A DNA stretch of 64,000 nt, taken from NCBI GenBank assembly GCA_016584305.1, contig JACEEZ010012712.1, positions 10,001 through 74,000 on the forward strand. Direction: 5' to 3'. The DNA comes from Chionoecetes opilio. Its lineage: Eukaryota > Arthropoda > Malacostraca > Decapoda > Majidae. This document shows positions 32,721 through 43,565 of this stretch, piece by piece; the first letter of the stretch is position 1, and each line of letters begins with the position of its first letter. A program made the translations under genes and the position numbers. The notes beneath the pieces were generated by a model. That model did no database searches. It saw nothing but the letters and a program-made list of their open reading frames with translations, and was not told the origin of the DNA.

Positions 32721-34120
32721 TTTTCTTCCATGGTAAGAAATCAGAATACAGACAACCTTCTCTAAATCAAACGCGTATAATTCAAACTTCAGATAATTCA
32801 ACCTGTTTCAGCCCAGTTCAAATTTATCAATAACTTTCCATAATTCGAGCAAGTTTGAATGATCCTTAGCCTTACTAGTGGGAGTCCGACCTCTCCCATG
32901 CGGTGCTGCGGCTGCCCAGCGTGATCTGATATATGATCATTTATAATTATCGTATAAATATGATAGGCGGAGGAAGAAGGCGGCAGGGGGAGGAGGAAGG
33001 GGAAGGGGGATGAGGAGGAGGAAGGAGGGGAGAGGGGGAGGAGGAGGAAGGAGGTGGGACAAGGAAGGGAGGAGGAAGGAGGAGAAGAAAGGGAGGAGAG
33101 GAAATGGGAGGAGGAAGAACTATTTTTTTTAAGTATCCTTCGCTTTGTATACAATCCTTCAGAGTCCTTCACGGGCCTCTTCGCTCCTTCACGCATCCTA
33201 CAGGAGTCATGGGAGGGCATTAAAAGTCCCACAGGATTGCTATAGTATTCCTAGGTTTTTATAAGTACTTTGACAATCGCATGGGTGGCTCAAATAGGGA
33301 TTAATAATAATATTATTAATACTGATCGTTGTATTGAAGAAGTAATGATTAATCTAGCAATGCCTAGCATATTTTTATGTCTTGTAGTAAGTTTTGTCAA
33401 ATTTGTGTTTTTTAAGGAATATCTGGAAGTATCATGTCATTGTGAATTGGCTGAAATAGGGACTTCTAATCATTATAACTGAAAACTGACTCCAGATTCG
33501 TGTTCAGCATGCCCGATAACTGCTAGGAACTAATTTTCAAGCAAATCTATTTTTCAAAAAATATTGAAAATTTTGTAAGGTGTATGCCTTGATTTTTTTT
33601 TTAAATCACGTTTTTTTCAATAATTAAAAAACTATGACAGATAGATGCAATATGAATATAGGTAAACATGAAGTAGATCAAGGGCTATCATTTGGTGTAA
33701 AGCAAAAAAATATTGATTGGTAAATAACCGAAAAAATAGCTTATTCGTACATTTATACAAAATATAAATTTTCTCGACAACCATGAGGTGTTTTGACAAG
33801 CCGATTATTGCATCATGTAGAACACCTCAAGATGAACCTTTGTTACTTCAATAAGTTTTCTTACGACTCATAGTTTTGCGGCAAAATAACAAAAACCAGA
33901 TTTTCGACAATTTTGGAATATTTTCGAGCAGCCAGAAATCCGGAAATATTTTTTTCGCAAGATAATTGGAAATGGCGGGGATACAATTGTAGATCCATCC
34001 ATTGACAATAACTTTTGATGGGTATGTGTGGCTGTGTGAGAAACAAGTTGTGACCTGAACGCGTTATAGTAAATATATAAGTTTATAATTAATATAATTA
34101 CTAACAATAGTAACATTACC
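32721..34120. other. Intron sequence; GGA-rich tract, no gene
   Basis: 32,962-33,115 is purine-rich (GGA/GGAGG). The rest is AT-rich with no recognised element. A phrase aattcaaacttcagataattcaacc near 32,780 is typical of decayed pogo-type MITE ends. Confidence 0.45.
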
Positions 34121-34222
34121 ACAGCAGCAAGTACAGCTTCCCCCCAGTGTCAAGGCCTCCCCTGTGCCACTAAACATTAACACAGCAGCCAGTACAGCTT
34201 CCCCACAGCGCCAAGGCCTCAC
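34121..34222. repeat. Tandem duplication of the exon end and splice donor
   Basis: 34,121-34,180 (cacagcagcaagtacagctt ... gtgccactaaacatta) is a diverged copy of 34,180-34,241 (acacagcagccagtacagct ... gtggcgctaatgttg). The latter contains the 3' end of the IQ exon and its donor. In the extra copy the donor GT has become GG on the minus strand. Confidence 0.8.
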
Positions 34223-34455
34223 CTGTGGCGCTAATGTTGCGTTGCAGTTGATCGAACTCGTTACAGGCGTCGTGGAACTGCTGGTTGGAAGGCCCGTCGC
34301 CCCACTCCGGCATGTCCACCGTGAAGCGCCGGGACAGTCGCTTCTCCTGCGCCTTGGCCGTGGCCGTGATGGAGCGGAACTTCTTGTACATGGCGTAGCG
34401 GCGATAGGCCCTCTGGATGGTGACTGCCGCCCGACGCGCCACCATGCCACCGTAC
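34223..34455 (-). CDS. IQSEC: IQSEC/schizo-type Arf-GEF, IQ-motif exon
   Basis: The acceptor is CCCTGCAG (34,456) and the donor CGCCACAG|GTGAGG (34,222-34,221). The exon is 233 bases, in phase 1 and out phase 1. The frame reads YGGMVARRAAVTIQRAYRRY, AMYKKFRSITATAKAQEKRL, SRRFTVDMPEWGDGPSNQQF and HDACNEFDQLQRNISAT. AAVTIQRAYRRYAMYKKF is an IQ motif (calmodulin-binding) as found N-terminal of Sec7 in IQSEC proteins, which act at the plasma membrane on Arf6 in myoblast fusion and synapses. An upstream exon is required by the start phase but was not found before the window's next gene fragment. A LINE/SINE tail (acataagaacatgagaaaat) lies 35 bases upstream of the acceptor. Confidence 0.88.
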
Positions 34456-34485
34456 CTGCAGGGCAAGGACGGAGGGAGTGATAGA

Positions 34486-34545
34486 ACATAAGAACATGAG
34501 AAAATAAGGAAGCTACAAGAGGCCACGAGACTTACATAGAGGTGA
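34486..34545 (+). mobile_element. Short LINE/SINE tail
   Basis: acataagaacatgagaaaataaggaagct... acaagaggccacgagac, shared with 11,565, 18,440 and 26,286. About 60 bases. Confidence 0.7.
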
Positions 34546-34784
34546 TGTGAAGGATTTTTTCTTGGGTAAATGAGTAAAGAGTGGCCAGGAAGGTCAAGGA
34601 AATGAAGGTTGAGTGAATGAATGAGTGCTTGAGTGTGTGAGGGGTGAAGTGAGTGCTTTAAGAGAATGAGTGAGGCCTTGCTGTTAAAACTCTAGCCTTC
34701 TTCAGGAGCTAATAAGAGGCTGTGTTGGCTGCTCCTGAGTGATGTAAGTGTTGCTGTTCATGTGAGGAGCAGCTAAGAGGATGA

Positions 34785-34996
34785 TTCACCCCTTGAGGCC
34801 CAGAACGTAATTTCCATAGTAATTTGGGTACCATTAGATGATTTGTAGTGAATATAAGCAATGTTTTGTAGCTATGACCTGTTTAGTATCCTTGTCCACT
34901 AAATAATTTGGTATATTCAGTTACTTTTCGTAATTTTATGGCTCGACAACAGACAATTTTATATAGCCAAGGAAAGATCTGGGCGTGAAGGGTTAA
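34785..34996 (+). mobile_element. TTAA MITE family, copy B
   Basis: Ends ccccttgaggcccagaacg and tctgggcgtgaagggTTAA. The left target site reads TTCA. It lies 48 bases from the PIG-A exon donor at 35,045. Internal sequence is close to copies A and C. Confidence 0.88.
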
Positions 34997-35044
34997 ATGG
35001 AAAGACAGGAAAATAGGCAGTGATTTAGGAAGTTATATCTGTAC

Positions 35045-35224
35045 CTTCAGTCCCATGGCTCTGGCCAGGTTCATGGCCTCGTGGGCCATGGTGGAGAAGG
35101 CAGAGTGGCCGTGCACGACGGTGACTCTCTCCCGCAGGACAATGTTGCCCAGCAGTGGCATGGAGGTGATGAAGGTGGGAAGGATGGACTGGTTGTACAA
35201 GGTCTGGCCTGGGAGATAGTACAC
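35045..35224 (-). CDS. PIGA: PIG-A (GPI-GlcNAc transferase catalytic subunit), one internal exon
   Basis: The acceptor is GTCTTCCAG (35,225) and the donor GGACTGAAG|GTACAG (35,044-35,043). The exon is 180 bases, exactly 60 codons, phase 0 at both ends. The product reads VYYLPGQTLYNQSILPTFIT, SMPLLGNIVLRERVTVVHGH, SAFSTMAHEAMNLARAMGLK. VYYLP...YNQS...PLL...I..RERVT.VH.HS.FS.MAHEA is diagnostic of PIG-A. That ER-membrane glycosyltransferase makes GlcNAc-phosphatidylinositol, the first step of GPI-anchor synthesis. This part lies in the N-terminal glycosyltransferase lobe. Both splice sites are intact, so it is not a processed retrocopy. No flanking PIG-A exon was recognised, and it lies on the same strand just upstream of the IQSEC exon. 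Confidence 0.88.
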
Positions 35225-35529
35225 CTGGAAGACACAGTTTGTTCAGTGCTGATACATTCTTAGCCTTCTTTCTCCAGTGATATGAAATATGTAGAGCCTA
35301 GTTTTCCTCATTACAAATGATCCATAGTCAGAATAAAGAGTCACACAAATATCTGAGCGCTGAACAATAACTCATAACTACATCTTCCTATCTCAAGCAA
35401 AAAATCTTGCATGGCGTTCTCACTCTTACATGCTATTTTTTTTCTTCTGATAGAACACAATGTATGTATATTTTTAAGGCCTTTCATATAAATGGGCTTC
35501 ATGACATGAACTTTGCTGCTTTTGTCATT
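35225..35529. other. Intron-like sequence without a recognised feature
   Basis: AT-rich, no open frame of interest. Confidence 0.5.
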
Positions 35530-35604
35530 GAGTAAATCAGCCTGGAACCAGGGTCACCACTGCCTACAGGCGCTATAGCCACAAATGTATACAAAAAAAA
35601 AAAG
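35530..35604 (+). mobile_element. 3' fragment of the tRNA-derived SINE
   Basis: tcaccactgcctacaggcgc tatagccacaaatgtata followed by poly-A. This is the 3' end of the SINE seen whole at 56,318-56,662. Confidence 0.7.
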
Positions 35605-36137
35605 TTTCTGTAATTTGTAATTAACTCTGCGCTTGAATAATGACATTGGCATGAGGTCACCTTCCTGTCTTACACTCACACAGTTTCTATCTATATAAGT
35701 CATTAGACTTTAAATAAACCCAGGGCTTACAGCTCTACCATCGCCTTGCCTAACTAAACAATCTATTGACATCACAATTTCTATAATTGTTCAGAAGTTT
35801 AACTCACATTCAATAATTAAGTTTGCAATGGGAGATTCGGTGCAGACACAGCCAATGAGGCAAGGAAGGCATCAATAAAGCTGAGCTAACATAGGAAGTG
35901 CATGGGCTCTACATCAACACAAATAAAACAACATATTGATCTACAACATGAAGGAGCGATCCAAAGATCCAAAAATATAACAGCTGAAGGATCCCTACAC
36001 ACTGGGATCCCCATATACACCTGGCCCTCAATTTCACAGACTCCATGGCCAACTGAAGTGTCCGTTCCCGGAAAAAGTCTGTTGGTGGGTATTGGCGGGC
36101 CGGACGCAAACACCCACACTGTAAGTTTAACTGCAGT
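35605..36137. other. Unassigned sequence
   Basis: Open frames at 35,886-36,214 on both strands have no recognised domain. Nothing else is seen. Confidence 0.4.
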
Positions 36138-36350
36138 GTAACCCCTTCACGCCCAGAACGTAATATACATTGTAATCTGGGTACCATTAGACTATTTTTA
36201 GTGACTATAAGCAATATTTTATAGCTATGACCTGTTTAGTATCCTTGTCCACTAACTCATGTGGTATATTCAGTGACTTTTCGTGATTGTATTGCTCGAC
36301 AACATACATTTTTTAATAGCCAAGGAAAGATCTGGGCGTGAAGGGGTTAA
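36138..36350 (+). mobile_element. TTAA MITE family, copy C
   Basis: Begins gTAAccccttcacgcccagaa and ends tctgggcgtgaaggggTTAA. Here the left terminal repeat (ccccttcacgcccag) is a perfect match to the inverted right end, so this copy has the best-preserved inverted repeats. Confidence 0.9.
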
Positions 36351-36830
36351 GACAATACATGGACATTGGTTACGTAACCAGATGTTAGTGGGGGAGCAGA
36401 GCCCCTCCAGACCCAGCCCACTAGTTCACTAACCTAACCTGGACATTGGTTACATAACTGGCCCTAACGGTTTAAGCTATTGCTGGTATTTAATCCCTGA
36501 ATGCAGATTGCAGAAACACGCGTAAAAACTGATTAAATGTATATACTTATTAGGTACTGTGATGTCAAGATCAAGAACTGGAACTGTCGCTGAAAATAGG
36601 CTATTGTTCCAGTTTGACGCCGAATTTACTTTGGTGGACAAAATAATCTTTTTCTGGTGTGTTTTGATGTTTGTAATTAATCTGCCAACCGTTTCTGTCA
36701 CAAATCACTGCAATGTTTTTTTTTATAGTTAGGTAAACCAAAAGTGACTTCGGTGTTAAACAGGAAATATACCGAAAATTGGAGCACTCGCCGACACGCA
36801 GCAAGAGTTCCGAAAAGTGAGAGTTGTACC
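36351..36830. repeat. Unclassified dispersed repeat
   Basis: tggacattggttacgtaacc and gaatgcag...gaaacacg.gtaa, with gtgatgtcaagatcaagaac and tggaactgtcg, recur at 30.40-30.60 kb. It has partial inverted character, tggaactgtcgctg versus gacagttcca elsewhere. No gene. Confidence 0.55.
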
Positions 36831-37140
36831 ATCAATTGACGGTACAACTCTCACTATATGGCGATCATATATGGCATCTGGCGACATTAGGGCAGGTGGC
36901 GACTAAAGTGTTATCTACGGTACGTAGTCTACTACTTCATTCTACCATAGTTTATATGGTACAATATTAATAATACTTCCATACTCTCTTAGCCCCCCTA
37001 CCGTAGATAACAGTAAAGTCGCCACCTGCAGTCATGTCGCCAGCCGCCAAATATTACAAATTATAGCATCACTACTGTTTTCATGTGCCACTGAAGATGA
37101 TACACAATAGTTTATATCATGACTGTATAATCTACCCTGT
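36820..37140. mobile_element. MITE of the TAGTCGCC family (rearranged)
   Basis: A perfect stem gagagttgtacc...ggtacaactctc at 36,817-36,853 is followed by ggcatctggcgacattaggg and gtggcgactaaagtg. Later come aagtcgccacctgcagtcat and atgtcgccagccgccaaata. The same arms form the cleaner element at 60,735-60,955. Confidence 0.7.
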
Positions 37141-37319
37141 TTCAGCGTTGTTTTATGCTTTGTAGCTGCAAGTATAACTGTTGTGCATTTTGCTTCTCTA
37201 ACACCTAGCCAGTGTTTGCAGCCAAGGAGTAAGGCCAGCACAGGAGCCTCACGCCACCACTCTACAGGGTGGAGGAGTGGAGTGGCTAGTGGGCTAGTGG
37301 CCGAACAATGCAGGCAATT

Positions 37320-37910
37320 TTTTTTTTTTACATCACAAAGGACTGGCCAAGGGCACAACAAAAATGGGTAACACAAAGCCCACTTAGTTGCCAGTCCCTA
37401 TAAAGAAGACAGTAAGAGAATAAAAAAGAAAAAAAAGAAGGGTGGTCCAATTTAGTTTGGGAGGTGTCTTGTTACTCTTCTCTTGAAAAGATTTAAGTCG
37501 TAGGAAAGTGGAAAAATAAAAACAGGAAGAGAGTTCCAGAGTTTACCAGTGAAAGGGATGAAAGAGTAAAGATACTGATTAACTCTTGCATTAGGAAGAT
37601 GGACAGAATAGGGATGAGAATGAATAGAAAGTCTTGTGCAGCGAGGCCGTGGGAGGTGGGGGAGGCATGCAGTTAGCAAGTTCAGAAGAGCAATGAGCAT
37701 GAAAATAACGGTATAAGAGAGCAAGAGAAGCAACATTGCGGCGGTGATTTAAAGATTGAAGACAGTCAGTCAGAGGAGGGAAGTTGATGAGACTAAAAGC
37801 TTTTGACGCAACCCTGTTTAGGAGAGCTGTATGAGTGGATCCTCCCCAAACATGTGAGATATACTCCATACAGGAGCTGATAAGGCCCGAACAGTCATGG
37901 GCGAGTGTGC
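37320..37910 (-). pseudogene. LINE reverse-transcriptase C-terminal fragment (jockey/CR1-like)
   Basis: The minus strand, in two frames, reads MEYISHVWGGSTHTALLNRV, ASKAFSLINFPPLTDCLQSL, NHRRNVASLALLYRYFHAHC, then VNQYLYSFIPFTGKLWNSLP, SYDLNLFKRRVTRHLPN. This is the usual C-terminus of LINE reverse transcriptases. The 3' end (gaactggccaagggcacaac on the plus strand) is followed by a T-run, the poly-A tail of a minus-strand insertion. It is 5'-truncated at about 37,910 with one frameshift near 37,600. It is the longest copy of a family with shorter copies at 15.6, 24.9 and 39.8 kb. Confidence 0.85.
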
Positions 37911-38362
<452 letters not shown>

Positions 38363-39054
38363 ATAATATATCAATTAACATGCAAGGACAAAATATGAAA
38401 ATATAAATATTCTGTGGAAATGATCCACTAAAACTGCTCTAATTTTGAGTAAGGTTTATTTGAATGGTGGAATTTGGCGCCTAGCGCCCGGAGTGGGGGA
38501 TACGAACACAAATTCCACCTATGTATATATTATAATAGATTTGGGTATATTAAGATGTAATTAGATATAATTTTGGTGGTATTCATCTATAATACCACAA
38601 TTAATCAAAGGATTAACATAGTATAAGAATTGTGAGTGACTCACGTATGGGAGTAAATAGTATTGGAACATTATACGTGGCAGTCACGAGCCAAGCTGTG
38701 AATTTTCAGTGAAGGTAATATCAGTCACGAGTCAGCCACTACCATAGGAAGTTGTAGTGAGCGTTTTGATGATACACTGAGGTGTCGTCAACCTCATAAT
38801 AATAGGAGTAAACTTTAACCCATCAGTCGGTTGAGAAGGACAGGGTGTAAAACACTCTAAGAAATCAGCTCTGAAAAGCCTGGGGAGAACGTGGGCCCCA
38901 CCAAGCGGCCATTACGTGCATCATTCAGCCCAGTCACCACGCCGTCACAAGTTCCCCTCCCAGCCTGTTGCGACTCTGTCTACCTCGACCTACAATACTT
39001 CCCCAAAGCTAGAGATCAAGCCAAAGCACATTACAACCCACCGGCCACTGCTGA
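38363..39054. other. Unassigned sequence, possible retroelement remnant
   Basis: A short plus-strand frame at 38,891-39,079 (Pro/Ser-rich) has no recognised domain. The phrase tggcagtcacgagccaagct recurs loosely nearby. Nothing firm. Confidence 0.3.
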
Positions 39055-39335
39055 GTATACCTTAGTTACAGCTAAATAGGGTATCATAACAGATTAGGTA
39101 GTATACCTTAGTTAGAGCTAAATAGGGTATCATAACAGATTAGGTAGTATACCTTAGTTACACCTAAATAGGGTATCATAACAGATTAGGTAGTATACCT
39201 TAGTTAGAGCTAAATAGGGTATCATAACAGATTAGGTAGTATACCTTAGTTAGAGCTAAATAGGGTATCATAACAGATTAGGTAGTATACCTTAGTTAGA
39301 GCTAAATAGGGTATCATAACAGATTAGGTAGAATT
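39055..39335. repeat. 46-bp minisatellite, six copies
   Basis: The unit is gtataccttagttagagcta, aatagggtatcataacagat and taggta. Copies differ at one or two bases (ttagttacag, ttacacc). Confidence 0.96.
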
Positions 39336-39671
39336 GGGTTCATCGCAAGGCGAGTTCACGTTAATCAACATTATAATTTTAACAGTTGTTGTCGACCATC
39401 AAGTGGTGGTCAATTATTCCAACATATTCTTGTATTCAATTGAAACTTGCTTAGGTATGTGTCTATACAGTGCCATAGATAACAGTAGAACTGGATGTGA
39501 CACTCCGCAAGGAAGCACGCTGGAAGCTGCAGTACTGGCCCCGTGGCCAACTGACGCCAGGCGCTTAGTGTTTGGCTAAATTATTGGGCGTGTTTAAAAT
39601 ATTACACCATGCTTCACTGAACGTTGTAACATATACGTCCAACAGTGCTACTTTGGTAAGACTTAGGAACT
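39336..39671. other. Unassigned sequence
   Basis: One plus-strand frame of 81 residues (39,334-39,579) has no recognisable domain. Confidence 0.35.
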
Positions 39672-40125
39672 ATAATACAGGAGAACCTGGTTTATCCGGC
39701 ACCCTCGGGGGGGGAGCGCATGCCGGATAACTCATTTTGCCGTTGTTTTGAGAGTTACTCTTATGGAATCCCCCAAAATCCGTTTTTTTTTTTTTTTCCC
39801 CATGACAAGGAACTGGCCAAGGGCACAACAAAAATGGGTAACACAAAGCCCGCTTAGTTGCCAGTCTCTATAAAGAAGACAGTAAGAGAATAAAATAAAA
39901 AAGAGGGGTGAGCCAATTTAGTGAGGGAGGTGTCTTGTTACTCTTATTTTGAAAAGATGTAAGTCATAGGAAAGTGGAAAAACAGAAACAGGAAGAGAGT
40001 TCCAGAGTTTATCAGTGAAAAAAAAAAAAAAAAAAAAAAAAAAAGCCTGGGTCGATTAGTGCCGTTGTTTTGAGGCTGCCGTTGTTTTAAATGCCGGTTA
40101 AACGAGGTTCTCCTGTAATATGCTT
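39672..40125. mobile_element. Pogo-type MITE with a LINE inserted inside
   Basis: Outer ends are acaggagaacctggtttatc cggca (39,678) and tgccggttaaacgaggttct cctgt (ending about 40,120), which are inverted repeats. Inside, 39,797-40,044 is a minus-strand LINE 3' end (catgacaaggaactggccaa ... agagttccagagtttatcag). It has a T-run before it and an A-run after it. Confidence 0.85.
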
Positions 40126-40794
40126 GCACAACTGTATTCGTTAATTTTCAAGAAGTACAATGTCTAACTGGTAACGCTGTGGGAGTTGCTGTTCGTCGCT
40201 GACAACGCTGTGAAGTGTAAACACTCATACTTCGGAAAACACGTGTGACCGACTCTTGTGTTATTTTGGTATAAAAAGGATATTTACAAGTAAGTTACCT
40301 ACAAAATAATTAAATATGTGATCAATCGATAGTTGTAGGTGAATGTGATATAGAATTGAATGACATATTTAGTGAAAAAAATAAGTGAAATTAGGTTATG
40401 TAAGCACACATCTCCACGGCCGGTGAACTCTATAGTCTTATTTTGGCTTAAATAGGATGTTTACAAGTAAGTGACCTACAAAATAATGATAGGTAGGATC
40501 AAGAGATAATTGTAGATGAATGTGATCTAGAAGCCAATGACAGACTTACTGAAAAAATAAGTGAAATTATTAAATTACCGTATGGAAACTATTTCAAGTC
40601 ACTTCGGCCCATAGTTTCTCCGGCCCTCCGTCACTCCGGCCGGTAAAATTCTAGTGTTTGCCCATACTCTCCCACTTCCCCCAAACAAGCTTGGGGACCT
40701 GTGGGAATGCGGGGTTTTCGGGTGGGGAACAAATTATGCGTCGGAAACAAGTAATTAAAGAGTTGTGTAGGGGGGTAAAATTCCCTAGATCTAG
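40126..40794. repeat. Diverged tandem duplication, no gene
   Basis: Two related ~130-base blocks (40,262-40,390 and 40,436-40,570) share ttattttggyat/ctta-aaaggat, tttacaagtaagtacctac and aaaataat...gtgatctagaa. 40,670-40,800 resembles the element at 42,602 (aacaagcttgggga; gcggggtttt.gggtgggg). Confidence 0.5.
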
Positions 40795-40985
40795 GGTAAT
40801 ATCCTTATATCTAGAGAAATTTGCCTAACCAAAATTAACCTAATCTAGCTTGACCCACCTGACCTAACCAAATCTAACCTAAGCTAACCTAACCAAATCT
40901 AACCTAACCTAACCTAACCAAATCTAACCTAACCTGCCCAAATCTAACGTACCCTAACCTAAACAAATCTAACCTAACCAAGCTG
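40795..40985. repeat. Interstitial (CCTAA)n tract
   Basis: Imperfect taaccaaatctaacctaacc units. CCTAA/TTAGG is the arthropod telomere pentamer. Here it is internal and degenerate. Confidence 0.85.
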
Positions 40986-41985
40986 CGCTTGAACTGTGAC
41001 GACAGTGAGAGGTCTCTCAAGTTCCTGATTGAATTCGGTAACTCCATGCATAGCTGGCAGGAAAGTGAAGTCCCGGTCTCTGCCAAAATCAGCAAGGACA
41101 CGTGCCTGGCTGTGTACAACTCCTCACGAGGACTGGTGGGCCTGCTCAGGTACCTGCTGGACAACCATAATGCTATCCTGGATTATGTGTTGTTGGGTCC
41201 AGTCAGACAGGATCGAGTCTCACTATGGCCACTTGAGAAAGCTGGCAGGCAGTAATTACTGGGCCAGCGTCCGGCAATTCATGGAGAATGAGGCAGTGAT
41301 CAGGACCAGGAGTCTGATCTGGTGGTCCGGATACAGCGTCGGTGATATATCCGGTAAGATGACTGCTTGTCGGCAGGAGCGCGATGTCGAGGACATGCAG
41401 GTGGCAGAGGAGTTGGTGGGCCAAACAGAGCGTGAGGAGCTGGAAGACTCTACGAAAGCTGCCTTGGGTCACATTGCCGGGTACCTGGCTCATTCATCAA
41501 CTAGAGGCAACAGGTGTGGTGCCTGTGCTGACCTGCTGGTCGACAGAGAGGCTGCACCGCTGGATGTCAGTTTCGAAGAGAACCCTGGTGAGCAGGTGAA
41601 GGCCATCTACAGGTCGTTCACCGAGCTGTTGGATCGCGGCAAGCTCCTGGTTCCATCCTCCACTGCCATTGACATCACGCTGGACATCTGCCACATCTGA
41701 AGAGGTCTGGTAAAGGAAAAGACCACTCGACACAAGCTGCTGGAGTGTTCCTTGCCAGGAGGGTGTTCGTGGAGGTGGTGAACGCCCACACAAGTGAGAA
41801 TGGCCAGCTGACTGGGGCCTCCTGTTGTAAAGGGCACGGCTTGGACAAGCTCATCCGACAAATGGCTGGTGCTCTCTTCAATCTGTTTGCTGGCAACATG
41901 GTGCGTGACATCAACAGCGATGTCCACGCCAAGCGCAAGGCTGGTGCTTCCACAGAGCGTGTGACTAGGGCGCAGTGACGATAAG
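40985..41985 (+). pseudogene. P-element/THAP9-like transposase remnant, frameshifted
   Basis: Three consecutive frames join logically. 40,989-41,210 reads LKFLIEFGNSMHSWQESEVP, then NSSRGLVGLLRYLLDNHNAI and LDYVLLGPVRQDR. 41,205-41,700 reads RIESHYGHLRKLAGSNYWAS, VRQFMENEAVIRTRSLI and HIAGYLAHSSTRGNRCGACA. 41,700-41,978 reads GVFLARRVFVEVVNAHTSEN and CCKGHGLDKLIRQMAGALFN. The D-x-IES-x-G-x-R-x-L-x-G-SNYW-x-SVRQF pattern is typical of the C-terminal part of P-element and THAP9 transposases. The N-terminal THAP and catalytic parts are absent. Frame changes at about 41,205 and 41,700 make it a dead fragment. An aataaa lies at 42,058. Confidence 0.75.
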
Positions 41986-41999
41986 TGGCGCAAGCTGAC

Positions 42000-42601
42000 A
42001 GGTGTGAAAAAGAACTGACATTCCTGTGTTGTACAATGATGCTAGATCACATGTTGAATAAAATATACTATATACTACAAGTATGTTAGATGCATTTTGT
42101 TTTTGTGTTGATTGGTATGACTAAACGCTTTGGCGGATTCATATAACACTTCTAGACATTGAAGTAGGGACTGTAAGGGCCGTACTTTTAAAATCTTTCA
42201 CCAGTGCTGGCGAAAGCGTTCGCCAGGCGCTCGGTGATTTCTTACTTTTAAACGCCATGAGTGCTCCGCCAGGCGCTGCTCCGCCAGGGCTGGCGTAGAA
42301 GTATTGGAATAGCCTGGCAAACGTGAGCCCTGGTGAATTGGTCTACTTTTAGGATATTTTTCCCAAGTTTTGAAAAGTCCACCCCCGTCCACTAGGTTAG
42401 GTTAGTGAATAGCACGGGGGGGTCGAAGGGGGCGGAGCCCCCCCCGTTAGGGTAGATTAGGTTAGGTTAGTGCACAGCACGGGGGGTCGAGAGGGGGCGG
42501 AGCCCCCCCCCGTTATGTTATGTTAGTGCACAGCACGAGGGGCTCGAGGAGGGGTGTTAGGTTAGGTCTGTAGTTTTGTCATCTTTAGAATAGAGGCTGA
42601 A
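42000..42601. repeat. TTAGG-type tracts and repeated cacgggg motif
   Basis: ttaggttaggttagtg blocks at 42,388-42,405, 42,450-42,472 and 42,510-42,560 are each followed by cacagcacgggggg-tcgag-ggggcggagccccc. A ~70-base composite is therefore repeated three times with decay. 42,180-42,300 contains ctggcg/cgccag inverted words. Confidence 0.65.
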
Positions 42602-42957
42602 CCTCCTATCTTCTTATAGCCAACAAGCTTGGAGACATGGTAGAAATCGGGGTTTTTGGGTGGGGGAGCACACACTTAAGGGAAATAATATTATTGCCCC
42701 GATAAAGTCTACGAACAAGGGAAATTTCCCTAGTTCAGGGATTTTTGTTGGGGGGCCATATTTCCCTTGTGTTGTTTTAGGGTGGGGGACACATAAAAGG
42801 GAAATATGGCCCCGATAGTCTCTGAACTAGGGAAATTTCCCTAGTTTAGGGATTTTTAGTGGGGGAGGTGCCATATTTCCCTTATGTGTGTGCTCCCCCA
42901 CCCAAAAACCCCGTATTCCCGCCAGTTCCCCAGGCTTGTTGGCTATAAGAAGATACG
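42602..42957. mobile_element. Foldback/MITE element with ~70-bp inverted ends
   Basis: The left end atcttcttatagccaacaag ... gtttttgggtgggggagcac faces the right end gtgctcccccacccaaaaac ... cttgttggctataagaagat. The interior repeats ctagggaaatttccctagtt.-agggattttt twice in inverted arrangement. No open frame. Confidence 0.88.
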
Positions 42958-42999
42958 GGCTGGAGCAATTGTTCTTAAGTTTTACCCTTAACCTTATGT

Positions 43000-43565
43000 T
43001 TTAATGAAACCTAACCTAACCTTAACCACATAGTATACTTTTTTCTTTCTTTTTCCCGCAAAATAAAACTATCTCCATTAGAACAAGCACCTATTGTAGG
43101 CCAAGAAAAAATAGTTGGTGTCTCTGAAAACGACCGCGAAACTCTCGTCCATTATAACCACCTAACCTAATCCCACGCTTTAACCTCCTAACTAAACCCA
43201 AATGTGCATTAAAAGTGTCCGCGGCAAGGTAAGAGTTGAGGCGATGCAGGTCACAAGAGGAAGAAGAGTGAGGCGCACGTAAATACTTATCTCGCCTCCC
43301 TGTGAACTACCACATATCATATCTCCAAAAGTAATGATTTGCGACGGAAGCTCAGAGAATGTTTCCTAGAATCCAATAAGGTCAACAGTAACCACACTCC
43401 CAATTGTGTAGGCAATTTCGGTCCTAGTGTAAAATAATAGGCGTTTTAGAGGTCTCTGAAGGGATCTGTGAAGGTCTGGAGGAAAACGGCCACTAATAAG
43501 GGCGGGCAAGGCGTCTAGAATTGTAGCCCCCCAGGAAGGCTGTGCCAGGATGCCATGACAGGCGT
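43000..43565 (+). repeat. Dispersed repeat R1 with an attached CCTAA tract, copy 1
   Basis: The order is cctaacc(t)-rich start, tttaacctcctaact, then gcgatgcaggtcacaagagg aagaag, atatctccaaaagtaatgat, ttgcgacggaagctca, aatccaataaggtcaacag, ccaattgtgtaggcaa and ttttagaggtctctgaaggg. Copies 2 (46,860-47,225, inverted) and 3 (48,240-48,560, same orientation) have the same order, each with CCTAA units at the same end. Confidence 0.8.

Noticed and set aside
31606..32833. 376-residue plus-strand frame of GTPRGPWNPQHSE repeats
   Set aside because: Product of a 39-bp minisatellite, antisense to the IQSEC exon at its start. No family, start context or exon structure.
40795..40985. Chromosome end (telomere)
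   Set aside because: CCTAA units are short, degenerate, repeated in both orientations at several internal sites, and flanked by ordinary sequence.
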